Assembly (NCBI GenBank): GCA_964023205.1
Contig: OZ026843.1
Coordinates: 10,893,093 to 10,957,092 of the forward strand
DNA: 64,000 bases
Origin: Lutraria lutraria
Taxonomy: Eukaryota; Mollusca; Bivalvia; Venerida; Mactridae
Reading direction: 5' to 3'
How positions within the stretch are numbered: position 1 is the first letter of the stretch; the number at the start of each line of letters is the position of its first letter. This document shows, one piece after another, positions 23,150-35,744 of this stretch. The translations under genes were made by a program, and so were the position numbers. The notes below the pieces were generated by a model. It saw nothing but the letters and a program-made list of their open reading frames with translations. It was not told where the DNA came from and did not search any database.

Positions 23150-24738
23150 AGCTCACCAGAGCACGAATGTGCTCAGGGTGAGCTTTTGTGATCGCCCTGC
23201 GTCCATCGTGCGTCGTTACGTGGCGTCCATGTTTACTTAAAACAACAACTCCTACACCGCTATGCCGATTGCAACCAAACTTTGCTGGAATGATCCTTGG
23301 GTGGTCCACTTTCAAAGTTGTTCAAAAAATTAAATTTCATTAAAAACTCTGGTTGCTATGGCAACAAATAGAAAAAACTTAAAAAATCTTCTTGTCCGAA
23401 ACCACAGGGTCTAAAGCTTGGATATTTGGTATGTAGCATTGTCTAATGGAACTCTACAAAGTTTGTTCAAATTATTGCCCTAGGGTAAAAATTGGCCCCG
23501 CCCCGGGGGTAACTTGATTTTACATATACTTATATAGGAAATTTTTAAAATCTTCTTGTCAAAAACTACAATGCCTAGAGCTTTGATATTTGGTGTGTAG
23601 CATAGTCTAGTGGACCTCTACCAAGTTTGTTCAAATTATTGCCCTAGGGTCAAAATTGGCCCCGCCCCGGGGGTCACTTGATTTATATAGACTTATATAG
23701 GAAAATTTAAAAATCTTCATCTCCGAAACCGAAAGGCCTAGAACTAAGATATTTGGCATATAGCATTGTCTAGTGGACCTCTACCAAGTTTGTTCAAATT
23801 ATGGCCCTAGGGTCAAAATTGGCCCCGCCCCGGGGGTCACTTGATTTATATAGACTTATATAGGAAAATTAAAAAAATCTTCTTCTCCGAAACCGCAAGG
23901 CCTAGAGCTATGATATTTTGTATGTGGCATTGTCTAGTGGACCTCTACCAAGTTTGTTCAAATTATGGCCCCTACGGGGTCAAAATTGGCCCTGCCCTGG
24001 GGTTTATTCTATTTTATATAGGAACATTTGAAAAATCTTCTTCTCCGAAACCACAAGGCCTATAGCTAAGATATTTGGCATATAGCATTGTCCAGTGGAC
24101 CTCTACCAAGTTTATTCAAATTATTGCCCTAGGGTCAAAATTGGCCCCGCCCCGGGGGTCACTTGATTTATATAGACTTATATAGGAAAATTTAAAAAAT
24201 CTTCTGCTCCGAAACCGCAAGGCCTAGAGCTTAGATATTTTGTATGTGGCATTGTCTAGTGGACCTCTACCAAGTTTGTTCAAATTATTGCCCTAGGGTC
24301 AAAATTGGCCCCGCCCCGGGGGTCACTTGATTTATATAGACTTATATAGGAAAAATTAAAAAATCTTCTCCGAAACTGCAAGGCATAGAGCTTAGATATT
24401 TTGTATGTGGCATTGTCTAGTAGACCTCTACCAAGTTTGTTCAAATTATGGCCCCGCGGTCAAAATTAGCCCTGCCCTGGGGTTTATTCTATTTTATATA
24501 GGAAAATTAAAAAAAATCTTCTTATCCGAAACCACAGGGCCTAGAGCTAAGATATTTGGTATCTAGCTTTTTCTAATGGACCTCTTTTAAATCTGTTCAT
24601 ATAATGGCCATGGGATAAAAAACGGCCCAGATGGGTCACTTGATCTTACTTGGACTCGTATAGAAAACTTCAACAATGTTAATCTCCAAATGACCTTTTC
24701 TCCTGGTGAGCATTTATAGGGCCATCATGGCCCTCTTG
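23150..24738 (+). mobile_element. HINE/Helentron-like nonautonomous repeat, family B, long copy (eight units)
   Basis: The 5' hairpin is AGCTCACCAGAGCAC with GTGCTCAGGGTGAGCT, followed by TTTTGTGATCGCCCTGCGTC. The 3' end is GGTGAGCATTTATAGGGCC, the hairpin AGGGCCATCATGGCCCT, then CTTG. The interior is a tandem array of about 162 bp per unit, anchored by AAGTTTGTTCAAATTAT at about 23461, 23625, 23788, 23952, 24110, 24274, 24435 and a diverged 24591. Each unit carries GGCCCCGCCCCGGGGGTCAC or a variant, the most GC-rich sequence in the window. Flanks are T runs without target duplication. The same family at 40383 has only three units. Confidence 0.82.
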
Positions 24739-24744
24739 TTATTA

Positions 24745-25430
24745 TTTTATTTCCGTTGAATACATCTTTCCATATTTTATTGTCATTGATACAATAGAAT
24801 TTAAATAGGATAACTGAATTTCGATTTCAACCGTACAAATGTAGTTACAATGTTCAATGTTCGACGGAATTTTTGTAATTTCTTCATAACAATTACTGTG
24901 CTTGTATTGCTATTGTTCTGAACAATAAGCCGTTTAAATCTTTAAAAAAATGTTAGAGGACTCGAGATAAATGAATACATTGTCACCTTTCAAACTACAT
25001 GTACCTCAAATATAACACAAAATATAACAGATTATCATATCACCTCTGTTAAAGATAGAACTGTGAAGTGCATTTTCTCAGCCCAATTATGTACTGCCAT
25101 ATTAACATTAATGTTAAGTCCATCCGAATTCATCAACGGACAGTTAAGGTACATTCTGGAAATTTGAACATTTGACGTTAAATGTAATGACTTGAGGACT
25201 AATTCGGCTACTCATTGCCAGGAACCGTATAACTGATATTAATCGACGGCCTTACGATTATGCATCATTGAAGACAAACTGATAATTTATATTGACACAT
25301 GAAAGTCATTTTCTCATTTTTGACCAGTCCATTTATGATATATGGTCAGTGCCGTCCAAATTGCTGTCATGTATATGATCATGTTTGGACGCATTTGTGC
25401 GTGCGTATGTCCATGACAGTTATTTGGACA
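24745..25430. other. No gene recognised
   Basis: AT-rich spacer with no motif recognised. Confidence 0.5.
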
Positions 25431-25432
25431 TT

Positions 25433-25527
25433 AATAATTTGGCAGAAAGCTTTACCTATATAATAATTTGGTAGAAAGTTTTACCTATATAATAATTTGG
25501 TAGAAAGTTTTACCTGTATAAGAATTT
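25433..25527. repeat. Tandem repeat, 29-bp unit, three copies
   Basis: AATAATTTGGTAGAAAGTTT followed by TACCTATAT recurs at 25433, 25462 and 25491 with near-perfect identity, so the array is recent. Confidence 0.92.
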
Positions 25528-26149
25528 GTCATTCGTAATAACCAGCAGGCCCAGGCACTGTTTGTGACTCTTCCAGAATGAATGAATGATGCGAATAATT
25601 TAATCAACGTATACTAGTATGACATGGAATATTGTAACAGAAATTGTCGTTCAATTGAATAAACGTTCAAAATTCCAAAGTTCAAGCACATTCAAATTGC
25701 ACGCTTTGTTTGACGTAATCCTTTAAAATTATAAATCTGAGTTCAACTTAATCACACGTTTCATAATTTGCTACGCTTTTCGTACCTGAAGCATATTCAA
25801 AAACATAATCACGGCAATACATATGTAGCTGTTTACGAAATTCACTCAATCATCTACAAATGTATTTTTGAACTTAATCGAATTCTGATAAAATAATGAA
25901 TATTCTGACAAGTTTACCGGTCTACACAGACGGAAGTCTGTCAGAACACCTTTGTTTCAATGTATGAATATTTAATGCGGTTGTTTTACAATTCAAATTT
26001 CCTTTAAGTTCTAAAATATGCTTTTAGCTCGATTAATATTTTCGTACAATTCCTTGTGAGTCGTTATTATCAATCATGTACTCTCATACCAATATAAATG
26101 TTTAATGCATGCATGAATGCACCCAATTCATTTGATCAATTTTGAATGA

Positions 26150-26815
26150 AATTTACTTACGTACTTTTACTTATGCATTTACACCCTGCCAGGGCATAAG
26201 CTGACAACGCCTCCAGTCCTGGGCCATCCGCTCTACTTCTCCCTAGCTGTAACCTATTACCTTTTAAGTCAGCCATGAGGCCTTAGACCTTCCTCTCTTT
26301 CTCTTGCCCTGTGGATTCCAAATTACCGCATGCCGTGCTGGGTGTCGGTTTCCGAAGTATGTGACCAATCCAACCTCATCGCCTTTTCCTAAATTCCAAT
26401 TCGATAGGTCATTGCTTGGCTTGTTGCCATAGGTCCACATTAATGATGGTTTCTGGTCAGTGGATCCTGAGGATTCTTCGGAGGCAGTTGTTGATGAAGG
26501 TGTGGACCTTTCTTGTGGTTTTCTTTGTTGTCCTCCATGTTTCCGATCCATAAAGTAGCACTGATTTTACATTTGAGTTGAAATCCTGATCTTAGTGTGG
26601 GCTGCTATTGCTACGGCACTCAAGATGTTCTTGAGTTGGATGAAGACTACACTCGTCTTGCCTATCCATGCTGTGACATCCCCATCTGTGCCACCTTGTT
26701 TATTCAGAATGCAACCCAGGTATGTGAAGGTTTCAACTTCCTCTAGATTATTTGCTCTAAGTGTAATTGGGCTACTGGAATTGAGCTTGGTTTGAGCAAA
26801 ATACATAATTTGAAT
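26150..26815 (-). pseudogene. 5'-truncated RTE-like non-LTR retrotransposon, 3' end of RT
   Basis: The minus strand from 26806 encodes LEEVETFTYLGCILNKQGGT, then DVTAWIGKTSVVFIQLKNIL and TKIRI, the conserved post-catalytic segment of endonuclease/RT proteins of the RTE-like group. After frameshifts it continues with WTYGNKPSNDL and HAVIWNPQGKRKRGRSKASW (down to about 26270). Near 26250-26190 it reaches VERMAQDWRR-like codons, the normal C-terminal block. A short tail of TAAGTAAA-like repeats lies at about 26150-26180. Homology stops abruptly above 26815, so the insertion is 5'-truncated, as expected of target-primed reverse transcription. Several frames are broken. Confidence 0.88.
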
Positions 26816-27082
26816 AAATGTCCTTTAAATAAAGACAAATAAAATGTCTGATTTTGGTTTCTGGATAGAAATGAATTGCGTCCCACCGCTGTTGAAGACG
26901 AGTCGACTTTATTAAATCAATTAACCATACTCCTAAGACTTAACTATCACGTTACTTTATGATACACTTAATTTGGAAAAATGCATCTTTGTTTCTAAAC
27001 TCAATTTCCATTTTTACACCATATCCAAACAGTTCTTTTTAATCAATTTCTACACTACAATACATTTCCATTTAGTTGGAAA

Positions 27083-27114
27083 GCAGTTCGCAGTTTTTCT
27101 TAATTGCGAACTGC
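27083..27114. repeat. Perfect 10-bp inverted repeat, 12-base loop
   Basis: GCAGTTCGCA pairs exactly with TGCGAACTGC around GTTTTTCTTAAT. Isolated; function unknown. Confidence 0.75.
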
Positions 27115-27119
27115 ATTCT

Positions 27120-28700
27120 AGAACGCTAATCTAGAACTTAATTTCAACTTTGTACAGCTCAATGAATAAGACTATTTCTTAAATTCATTGTAATCGACTA
27201 TCGGAATGTTTTGTTTTCGCTGTACACGGTTACGGTTTTCGACATTTTCGACATAAATTTGTCGTAATCAATTCATTGCTTATCTGGAAGATCGAATACT
27301 AACAGAATTATGTCTCCGCTTTATTTCTGTAATGAGACCGATTGTAAGATTTACAAACACGCCAGTTCTTTCCATTTGGTCTCAATTTGTCTGTAAACGA
27401 TTTTTTAAGTTGACTGTACTGGGTGATTGATACAACCTTTCATTCGAAAAGATCGACTTTTGCTGCATTATTAATACAGGCTTTCAATTATTTGATTATA
27501 CACTTATTAAATGTACTATGGTCTTAAAGGACATTGAACAAGAATATATTTGCAAATATGATAATAAAGAAATTGGTATACTTAATTACATGGTTACCAT
27601 GGTACACAATTGTTGCTGAAATATCCAACAGACTTTGCATAAAGACTTGTGAATATGGTCTGAATTTAGAATTTCACAAAAAAGATTGAAGTTTCCTTAG
27701 TTTACGAGTTGATTAATTGAATGAAACATTGAGAGATGGCTAACTTGTTATTTAATGTATCTATTCTAAAAAACCATTGACATTGTTCTTTTAGGTGATA
27801 AGACTAGTGTAGATCATATTTTGCAGGTTAAGAATTTATTTATTATTCGGAAGGTATTTACTCCAGGAAGTTTCATTGGTCCAAGATCTGCTTTAATATT
27901 TTTGAAACTTAACCATAAATCGATTGATTTACACATATGACATGTACAATTCCAAAAACAGAATAAATAATCATGAAAGATCCATTGAAACAATACCTGT
28001 TTCAAGATATCACGAAGTTTTAGTATTAGACTTTACTAAAGTGTATTTATATGTAAGCTTCGACTATAACATATTATTCATTTTACGTATCATACCAACA
28101 AACGTTGAAGGATTTATAGTTAGTTCTTGTAATATTGACGCATCTTCGTACTTTGATAAACTGAACAGCACAAATGACATAAGACATAAACATGCCGCCG
28201 ACGAGCTATTACAACCTGCCTCCATTGTTACCATCACAACATATTTCATTTTTCACCACAGGCTTGTCGTTACATCTCAAATGATACATAATGATTTAAA
28301 TGGGTTCAGACTCTGTTGTACGCTCAATTGTGTATTTTATGTTCGTTAGGGTAGACATTTAATGGCTATGCTGAGACGGCATTTTCATATCAACAGCTGT
28401 TTCAGAGATTGATGCCAGGAACCGTACTTTATTTAGGAATTATTACTGTATTGTTCTGTACATAATGAGGGCATTGAGACGACCAGTTACATCTACTCCA
28501 TCATTCTTTTTGTCCTCACCAACGCTACTCAAGTTTGAAATATGCAGTAATTGGCAATGTCTGACACAATACGACAATCGTGGGCTGCAATCTGAAAACA
28601 ACGTACAAAAAATGTTAGATTATATGTACAAACAACCACTACAACAATATATGATTAGACCAGTAACGAAAGTTATTAATGAAACTATAAGGTATATGAC
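27120..28700. other. No gene recognised; longest open frame of the window lies here
   Basis: A 141-codon plus-strand frame at 27924-28349 has no recognisable domain and no splice or Kozak support. A frame this long is roughly what chance allows at this base composition over 64 kb. Nothing else was recognised. Confidence 0.4.
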
Positions 28701-28870
28701 CTCCAAATAAAGGCCATCTGTCAACAAGGACTTATATTCTTGCACATATATAAGTCCTTACAGTCAATAAAGTCCATATTTTGTCTTTTCCACGGATGAC
28801 CTTTGTTCACCGAACAGTCAAATCTGTGTAAGAAGTCACTTCCTAATAAAGACCACCCTGTGAATAATGG
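28700..28870 (+). repeat. Dispersed repeat with AATAAAGGCCA motifs
   Basis: AATAAAGGCCATCTGTCAA (28706), CAATAAAGTCCATATTTTGT (28765) and AATAAAGACCACCCTGTGAA (28845) are variants of one motif. The same motif series occurs at 60637-60735. The first two motifs here were split by the 36-bp palindrome at 28725. Confidence 0.6.
28725..28760. mobile_element. 36-bp palindromic insertion with 7-bp target duplication
   Basis: The arms AAGGACTTATAT and ATATAAGTCCTT surround a short unpaired core. The flanks CTGTCAA (28718-28724) and CAGTCAA (28761-28767) match at six of seven positions. The arm sequence is the same as in the 42-bp unit at 15657, so both belong to one family. Confidence 0.72.
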
Positions 28871-28992
28871 TAATTGTTTTTAAAACCGTCATTGATTATA
28901 TAGAACAGAATGAACTCGGTTTATGTTTTACGTTATTTGATATTTTGTATTTTTGTCTTCATCTAGTAAATCCGATATTTTAAAATAATAAC

Positions 28993-29200
28993 AGGCAGAG
29001 AAGCCGAGGTAAGTGCACTGGACTTGTAACCCGGTGTTCCGGGTTCGAATCTTGGTCGCAGCTGGTCATAGCCTTATACAAAAAATATTTTTTCCGCCAT
29101 ATGTTGAGATGCCAGCTCCTTGTGGATAGGTATGTTAGTCAAGGAAAACTGATTTGGTGTAAATGTTTGAAATGCACAACTAGTTATACACAGGACTTGT
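28993..29200 (+). mobile_element. tRNA-derived SINE
   Basis: The head reads GTGCACTGGACTTGTAACCC with a TGT anticodon-like triplet, then GGGTTCGAATCTTGGTCGCA with a canonical B-box. The body contains CCATATGTTGAGATG and CTCCTTGT, as in the copy at 49343. The tail is weak. Confidence 0.78.
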
Positions 29201-29204
29201 TGTA

Positions 29205-32200
29205 TATAATGATAAGTTTATCTTAATATATACGTTTGAACTCATCAACGTGACGGAACTGTATTCCAGGAAACATTCGTGTTCACGTGATATGAACAAT
29301 GCACTCAAGTGCACATAAAACTAGATACTGGAATTTATAACTCTGCATGAGAAAACATAATTATACGGTGTCAATATGAACATTTATCAGTGCAGAATTG
29401 TCTGTGAAAATATATGCCTAAGTTATGATCACATCACAATAGTTACGTCTATGAGAGAATGTAATCTCATTCTCCCTATAGCTAGGTGATTTTATCAGTC
29501 AAGAACGGCATCCCTTATCTAAATTTATGTCTGGAGTATAAACTATCTGCTTGAAGACAGAAGACATTAATTTGCTAACATACGTATACATCTCCAAATC
29601 AATTCAAACATATCAACGTTTGAACTTTCTAGATTATAAGAAATGATGGGTTCAGAAATAAAGGAAATGATTTAATTTCAAACTGATGTAATCGTTTCAT
29701 GTTTTATCGAATGGGAATTTCAAATTAATGCGATTCTCTAGCGTTTAATTACGGTTCGTTTTTTACAAAATCAAATTTAAGATTTAAAAAAAGTTCTACG
29801 GTATACCTATCAGACCTATCAATTTGCGGCATCAAATAAAGCAATTTCTATGTCCTTCTTGCAGACCATTCTGAGGACTGTTGGCAACCTTCGTGAGGCT
29901 GTGTTTTATCTTCCATATTTTGCATGGCCCTATCTGTTGGATGGATTAGGTTTGGGGGATGGGGGAAGTCAGTATTTTAGGGGAAGGTGTGATATTTGAT
30001 ATGCTTTTTTCCTAAGAATCATTGACTCCATTTCGTTGTGAAACCTTGCAGTCATATACCAAAGATCAAGAGGATAGAATGGTAGAACCTTCGCGAACAT
30101 GTTCTATTTACGTATTATTAAGAACATTTTTATATCATTTAAGATATGATTATAAGTGTCAGGAGAGAACTTTTAATGTAATTATTTATTCCATTGTGAA
30201 TTGTTTTAACAATTAAGAGACATAATCGTGCGGCGTGGTATTAAAATCAGTCATCAGTGTGTTATTTCACACGATTCCCGGCGAAACGCTATAAAAATCA
30301 CTATTGATGGCATGAGATGTTTCATTTGCAATGGTACAGTAATATTAGTGATGTCTTCATAACGAATGTGCATTTTGTTTATCCGTTTTGTCATAATATG
30401 CTCGTAAACACAAAAATGGAGAAAGTCATTGCCGGGCAGATGATAGGCAGTATAAATTTAAGGAGTTTTTTATGACCCAATTTCACCGAATGGTTTATAA
30501 TTGGGTAATAAAATGTTTTGTCATAACATCTGCTGTGAAATGGTACATTCTTGATAGTGCAGTTAGGTTAGTTATTCTTTCTTCGAGCTTGTGTATATGA
30601 CAATAGTTAGTAAATGACAAGATTGTTCGTCAGTTTCGTAATTCGAGACCCGTACACATAAAACATTCATTAATGGAACACGATTTCTTTTACATTTTGC
30701 AATGAATACTACGCTACTTTAGGTATCAGGCTTGGATGTCATGTCAAATCAAGTTTCACCAATTTATAGATTTAAAAACTAAACCATAATTATATACTAA
30801 GATAAACCCATTGTATAAAGTGCATTGCAAGTAATTTGATTAGCAATTCTGCTATAAAATACGGGAAATCGCTTTGAAATCCGTCATCAAATAAGACGGC
30901 AATGTTAATTCGAAAATGACACCTACTGTAATTTTTTTAAGCTGAGCAATTAATAATTAAGGTGTCGGATCATTATCGTCTCATGATTTCAACGAATTTG
31001 GCGCACTCCATTCAATTTTGATAGCCAATCAAAATCGCACGCCCAGGTTTGATGTTTAGTAAGAGATTTTATAACAATTGTTTTGTTATTAATGAATTAA
31101 TAGTATCATATCGTACCGATACAATATACATTACGTTAGAGATGTTTAACGCTGATAAGGAAAAGTCGATAAAGGGGTGCATTATTTATCGCTAATAAAC
31201 ACCAGTTTTGAGCGTTCGGTTAGAATTTTTTGTTGCTTGGTATTAAAGTATGATATTTATTCTTTGTAAATAATGTAAAATATCATTTTGCGTTATTTTA
31301 GCGATTTTAACCAAGCCAGATACGTTAAGTCGTCTAGTATTTTAGATAACAATATTATATGCGTTATTATGTTTTTGGAATGCATGTGCACAGGATCTAC
31401 AAAAGCAATAGAATGAGAAATCGAAATGAAAGCTCATAAATATCAGGAAATAATGTTAATATGTGTTACATAATTCAATGATATATCAATTACATTATTC
31501 ATTATTAAACTTGAATTAAGTCACAGACACTTGAAAATAACACAATCTAGACACGATTAGCACTAATTTTGAAAAAAAGATATTTAAGTAGAAATAAACG
31601 TGCATTCCAATACGAGCACGTGGCTTGATGATAAGAACGATGTTGATAATTAAAACGACGGAGTTGGTTGCGACAAAGATATTGATAATGTCGGCACTGA
31701 CAGCGACAAAGATGACGGCGCGCATTATTTTGATGGACTATTTCTTTACGCACTACATGTTATTGTTTCTTAATCCGCAAAGAAGATTTCAATATCGAAT
31801 TCATTTATTTCAGTCGTTTGTAACTGCATGCAAACTTTCTAACTTTATTTTTTGACGTAATTGTTTTCAAAAAAGAAAGATTGCAAGACGTTTTTATAAT
31901 GTACGCGGATATTTACATCTTATGTAACCGCCGAAGCAAAGATCATATGTGCATTTGAATGATAAAGCAATGAGTTAAAAAGATAAGTAATCATGGGAAC
32001 ATATTCTTGCTGACTACGGGGATTTCTAATACTAATTTATTTGGATTGTTGTGCATATTATAGATAATGCATGGAGAATATGGAGCCGTTGATATTAGGT
32101 ATGTGCAGACGGTATTGTGAGACTAAGATAATAATACCATTATTTTGATTTGGTACAATTGTCTGATTGTCGCAACTTAGCCGAAGGTCTTTGACGATAA

Positions 32201-33790
32201 TGTGTGCATTACATTGCAGTTCATCATCAAGGCTAGTAGATCTTAAAAGCTAACAAGTAAACGACTCAAACTGAGTCGCGTTCGTTTTCTAATTAACGCA
32301 CACATTTCTATAAAACATGAATGCGATGAATTATTCTAAAGTCCATCAACATGACCTAAAATATACCTTCAACAGGAGAAAGATGTCCCAATATTTCAGA
32401 CTACCCTTTATTTCAACATGTTCCGGAAACCGCGTGAAATGATCTGCTTCTAAAGAATCGTCTTAAGCTGTTGATTTAGAAAGAGCACAGTTCCATAACT
32501 AAATTGGTCATCAAGAAGAAATAAGAAAGGCCAATATAGTTATGGTACCCAGAACTTGTCGCAGTTGAGCATGTGGATTCCAAATACAATACATGTATTA
32601 GAGTTGAGAAGGCTATATTCTACATTATAAATATACCAAATTGAACAATAAGTACGGTGCAAAGCCAGGTCTGATCTTTACTACCAAGAGCATAAATATA
32701 TATATGCCAAGTAATGCTACATGAATTTCAAAAAGTGTAAAGTCACATGGTTTTCATAACCTAATGGTGTTTTCTCAAAAGAGTTTTTTTTTCAAAAAAT
32801 GTCTCTGTAATTTAACCACTATAATTGTAACATGTTAGTAGAATAAACTGTTTCCCTTTCATTTCTTTTTATAATTGCTTATCAAAATTAATAGGTCGGT
32901 TCAAATATTCATTGTTCAAATGTAGGTACTTAGGTATGATTCTTATCACGTACAAACAATTATTCTACGAAGCATACGTCTGTCAGATATAGCTTTATAC
33001 ACTCTAAGTACATAAAGGACACAAACTGTATAATCAAACTTTTGCATTGACAATACAGTGAAAGTCGTTCTTTTCTAATGAATAGTACATATCAATCAGT
33101 CCACTACAGACAACTAAACAATCATTTACTGACAAAAAAACGAGACGAAACGAATTGAATCTGGTGAATTTGTAATTGATTGAACCCGTCACAAACTTTA
33201 CTGCTTCAATATACAAATAATGTGGAGACATATTTTAGATTTTTTCTCTACACAATCAAAAACAAATGTTTGTTTCTAGTAACCCGACTGCTCCTAGTGT
33301 TTTCAAGCGACATTAGACTTTCTAACAGGCCAGAGGAACGGTACATCCATTTAGCACGCCTTTTACATTTCCACACGCTTTTAAAAGCCATAACTTACCT
33401 TATTTTTAATGAGCATGTAACCAAGAACAACCAATCGTTGGCATAATTAATGTTAGTATATGCATGTATTCTACATCATGCATACCAAATTGAATGCAAG
33501 CCATCTACACATAAACAACAGGATGAAACTAGACCACAATGTAAGTTAACAAGTACCTGAAGACAGACCATTCATTATAGTGAAGAAACTGGTAACGAAA
33601 GAAATCAATTATCAAAGTATTCGTGTGTACATAGTGGCTATTAATCAAAGAAAATATCTAAATATCCCGTATTTAGTATGTACTAACCAAATATGTCTAA
33701 CTGCACAACTAAAGTAGTAGCTTGTTTTTCAAAGGGAAGACAACCCATGTAGAATTAAACATTTAAGAATGAACCTATTGAGGGAGTAAA
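29205..33790. other. No gene recognised
   Basis: About 4.6 kb of AT-rich DNA. No RT motif, tandem repeat or convincing splice-paired frame was found. Overlapping short frames on both strands near 31516-31855 mirror each other and look like chance. Confidence 0.45.
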
Positions 33791-33794
33791 AGAG

Positions 33795-34711
33795 TAAACT
33801 CTTGGTTTTATTAAAACAGAAGTGGCCCCTTTTTAAACTGTAAGAAACGTATAGCAAACAAAGACACCAGAGCAATGTATCGTCTTGTCAAAAAATAAAA
33901 TCGTCTTAACCTTCCAATAGTTTTATTAAAACCATCATGTCAGTTTTACTCTATGGAGTAGAAATATGAGGATTTGACAATCTTGATATATTAGAAAGTG
34001 TTCAATTATAATTTTTAAAACATATATCAAAGTTAAAGAGCTCAACTCCTAAATATTTCATTCATGGTGAAACTTGTTGTGTGTCACTTGATACCGAAGA
34101 AAGAGTTATATATCATTCTATGTACTCGAAACTTTCCACAAACGGCGGAATCTCACTTGTTGATAAACAAACGCTACTTTCTACATTCAGACGAAATCAT
34201 ACGACAGAGTTAAAATAAATTTCCATGGATGATTAATGTTAAAGCTATTTTCATAAAATGCGATTTTATAAATGTGTGGTATGACAATATACTCACAAAC
34301 TTTGATTGGCTAAAACTTGCTGTGAAACAAAAATTAAAATACATATTTCTTAATAATAATAATATTTCTAAATTGATAATTCAAGCTCAATAATAGCTCA
34401 ATGTATGTTTTATAGAATATTTGTATTAAAAGGACATTTGATATTGTAACTTAGAACTAGAAATCATCGATTATCAATAGAAACAGGAAGAACGCATATA
34501 ATCCAAAAGAATATGTAACACATGTCAAGATAAAATTGGTGACGAGTTCCATTATTTATTCGAATGCTGCCGATTAAACGACGAAAGAAAACGATTTTTG
34601 AAACCGATCTATTATGTTTAAAATGGAAAATCTAATGTGTACAAAAATATGTCAGAATTCAATAAATTATGTAAATTTGTAAAATACATTATCCAAAAAA
34701 TGAGAATGTAA
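33795..34711 (+). pseudogene. 5'-truncated non-LTR retrotransposon, C-terminal part of RT protein
   Basis: Across shifts the plus strand gives CKKRIANKDTRAMYRLVKK, NRLNLPI, VLLYGVE with GFDNLDILESVQL and FLKHISKLKSSTPKYFIHGE. Next come DTEERVIYHSMYSKLS, INVKAIFIKCDFINVWYDN and FDWLKLAVKQKLK. Near 34520-34711 it ends with the Cys/His-rich block ...TCQDKIGDEFHYLFECCRLN and FNKLCKFVKYIIQKMRM before TAA. This is the post-palm and C-terminal region common to CR1/L2-like proteins of molluscs. The catalytic palm is absent, so the copy is 5'-truncated. About 150 bases of 3' UTR and an A-rich tail follow to about 34870. Confidence 0.86.
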
Positions 34712-34879
34712 CAATTCCATTTGCTAAAAATGTATTTCGACATGCTTTCCAAGTATTACAGCCACATTTATATGTTTGTACATATAATGTAAAAACCTCA
34801 TATTTGCATGTTTTGTATATATAAAGAGATAATCTGTTCTAATAAAACATAATTTAAACAAAAACAAAAAAGCAAACAT

Positions 34880-35455
34880 GGGTGTATATGTTCATGTAGT
34901 AAGCAAACAAATTTGAATGTACCGAGCAAACATGTTTATTTATACCACACAAACATGTTTTACACTTACTTGCAATTACTGATCAAATGATTAGGTCTAG
35001 CGTTGGGCGAAATGTGTTTTTTCTCGAAGAAAAGCCAAATTTGCTTCTTTAATTACTAATCAATCAAATTAAAACCGAGCTTCAGTACCAAATAAAGGCG
35101 TATAATCTAACACTTAGGTTTTTGAACTGGAATTTCGCTCGACGTGAAAATGCGACTGCGTATCTCACAGAAAAGCTTTTAAGAGCACAACTTGTCACTT
35201 TATTTTCTAGTATGCACTTCGTGTCATTGCTTGTCAAAGAGAAGGCGAATTAAGACATGAAATGGATTAATATGTAATGTAACTTTAAAATATGGTTTAA
35301 TAATTGATCAAATAAATATAGAATACTACTATTTAAAGCGCACATGATAAGTTACAGAAATAACTCCTATTGGTTTGTTCAGTAATATTAGATAGACTTT
35401 CAAATTCGAAAACTAATCCATACCTTCTGCAGATGTCACCAGTAAAGGAATACAT
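34880..35455. other. No gene recognised
   Basis: AT-rich sequence with imperfect repeats of AGCAAACATG near 34870-34935. Confidence 0.45.
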
Positions 35456-35459
35456 TTCT

Positions 35460-35742
35460 GCCATTTCGTGTTTTCGCCGACACGAACGTGCACATGATAA
35501 ACTCCTCCCCTATTGACTGTGCATTCGACTTTTGAGACATACCATATATTGTAAAATAACGATATTTCAATAGGCGAACAAACGAAATTCTTATTTGTAG
35601 AAATATCGTGTCGACGGGTATGAAATCTTCGTATCGGCGCCCTGTGTTTGTCCTGTCTTCGCCCTTAAGAGACGAAGGCGATAACCAGTTTATCGTGTCG
35701 TCGGCTTTGGGGGAGAAGACATGAAATGACGGAAATTTGCCA
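35460..35742. mobile_element. MITE-like element with diverged TIRs
   Basis: The left end GCCATTTCGTGTTTTCGCCG continues ACACGAA. The complement of the right end gives TCATTTCATGTCTTC, then after a short insertion GCCGACGACACGA. The interior repeats CGTGTCGACG and has CTTCGCCCTTAAGAGACGAAG. TIR identity is moderate and the ends are approximate. Confidence 0.5.
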
Positions 35743-35744
35743 CC

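Noticed and set aside
27924..28349. 141-codon plus-strand open frame, the longest in the window
   Set aside because: No domain, no good start context or splice signals. With about 7 percent stop codons per position, one frame of this length is near chance expectation over 64 kb.
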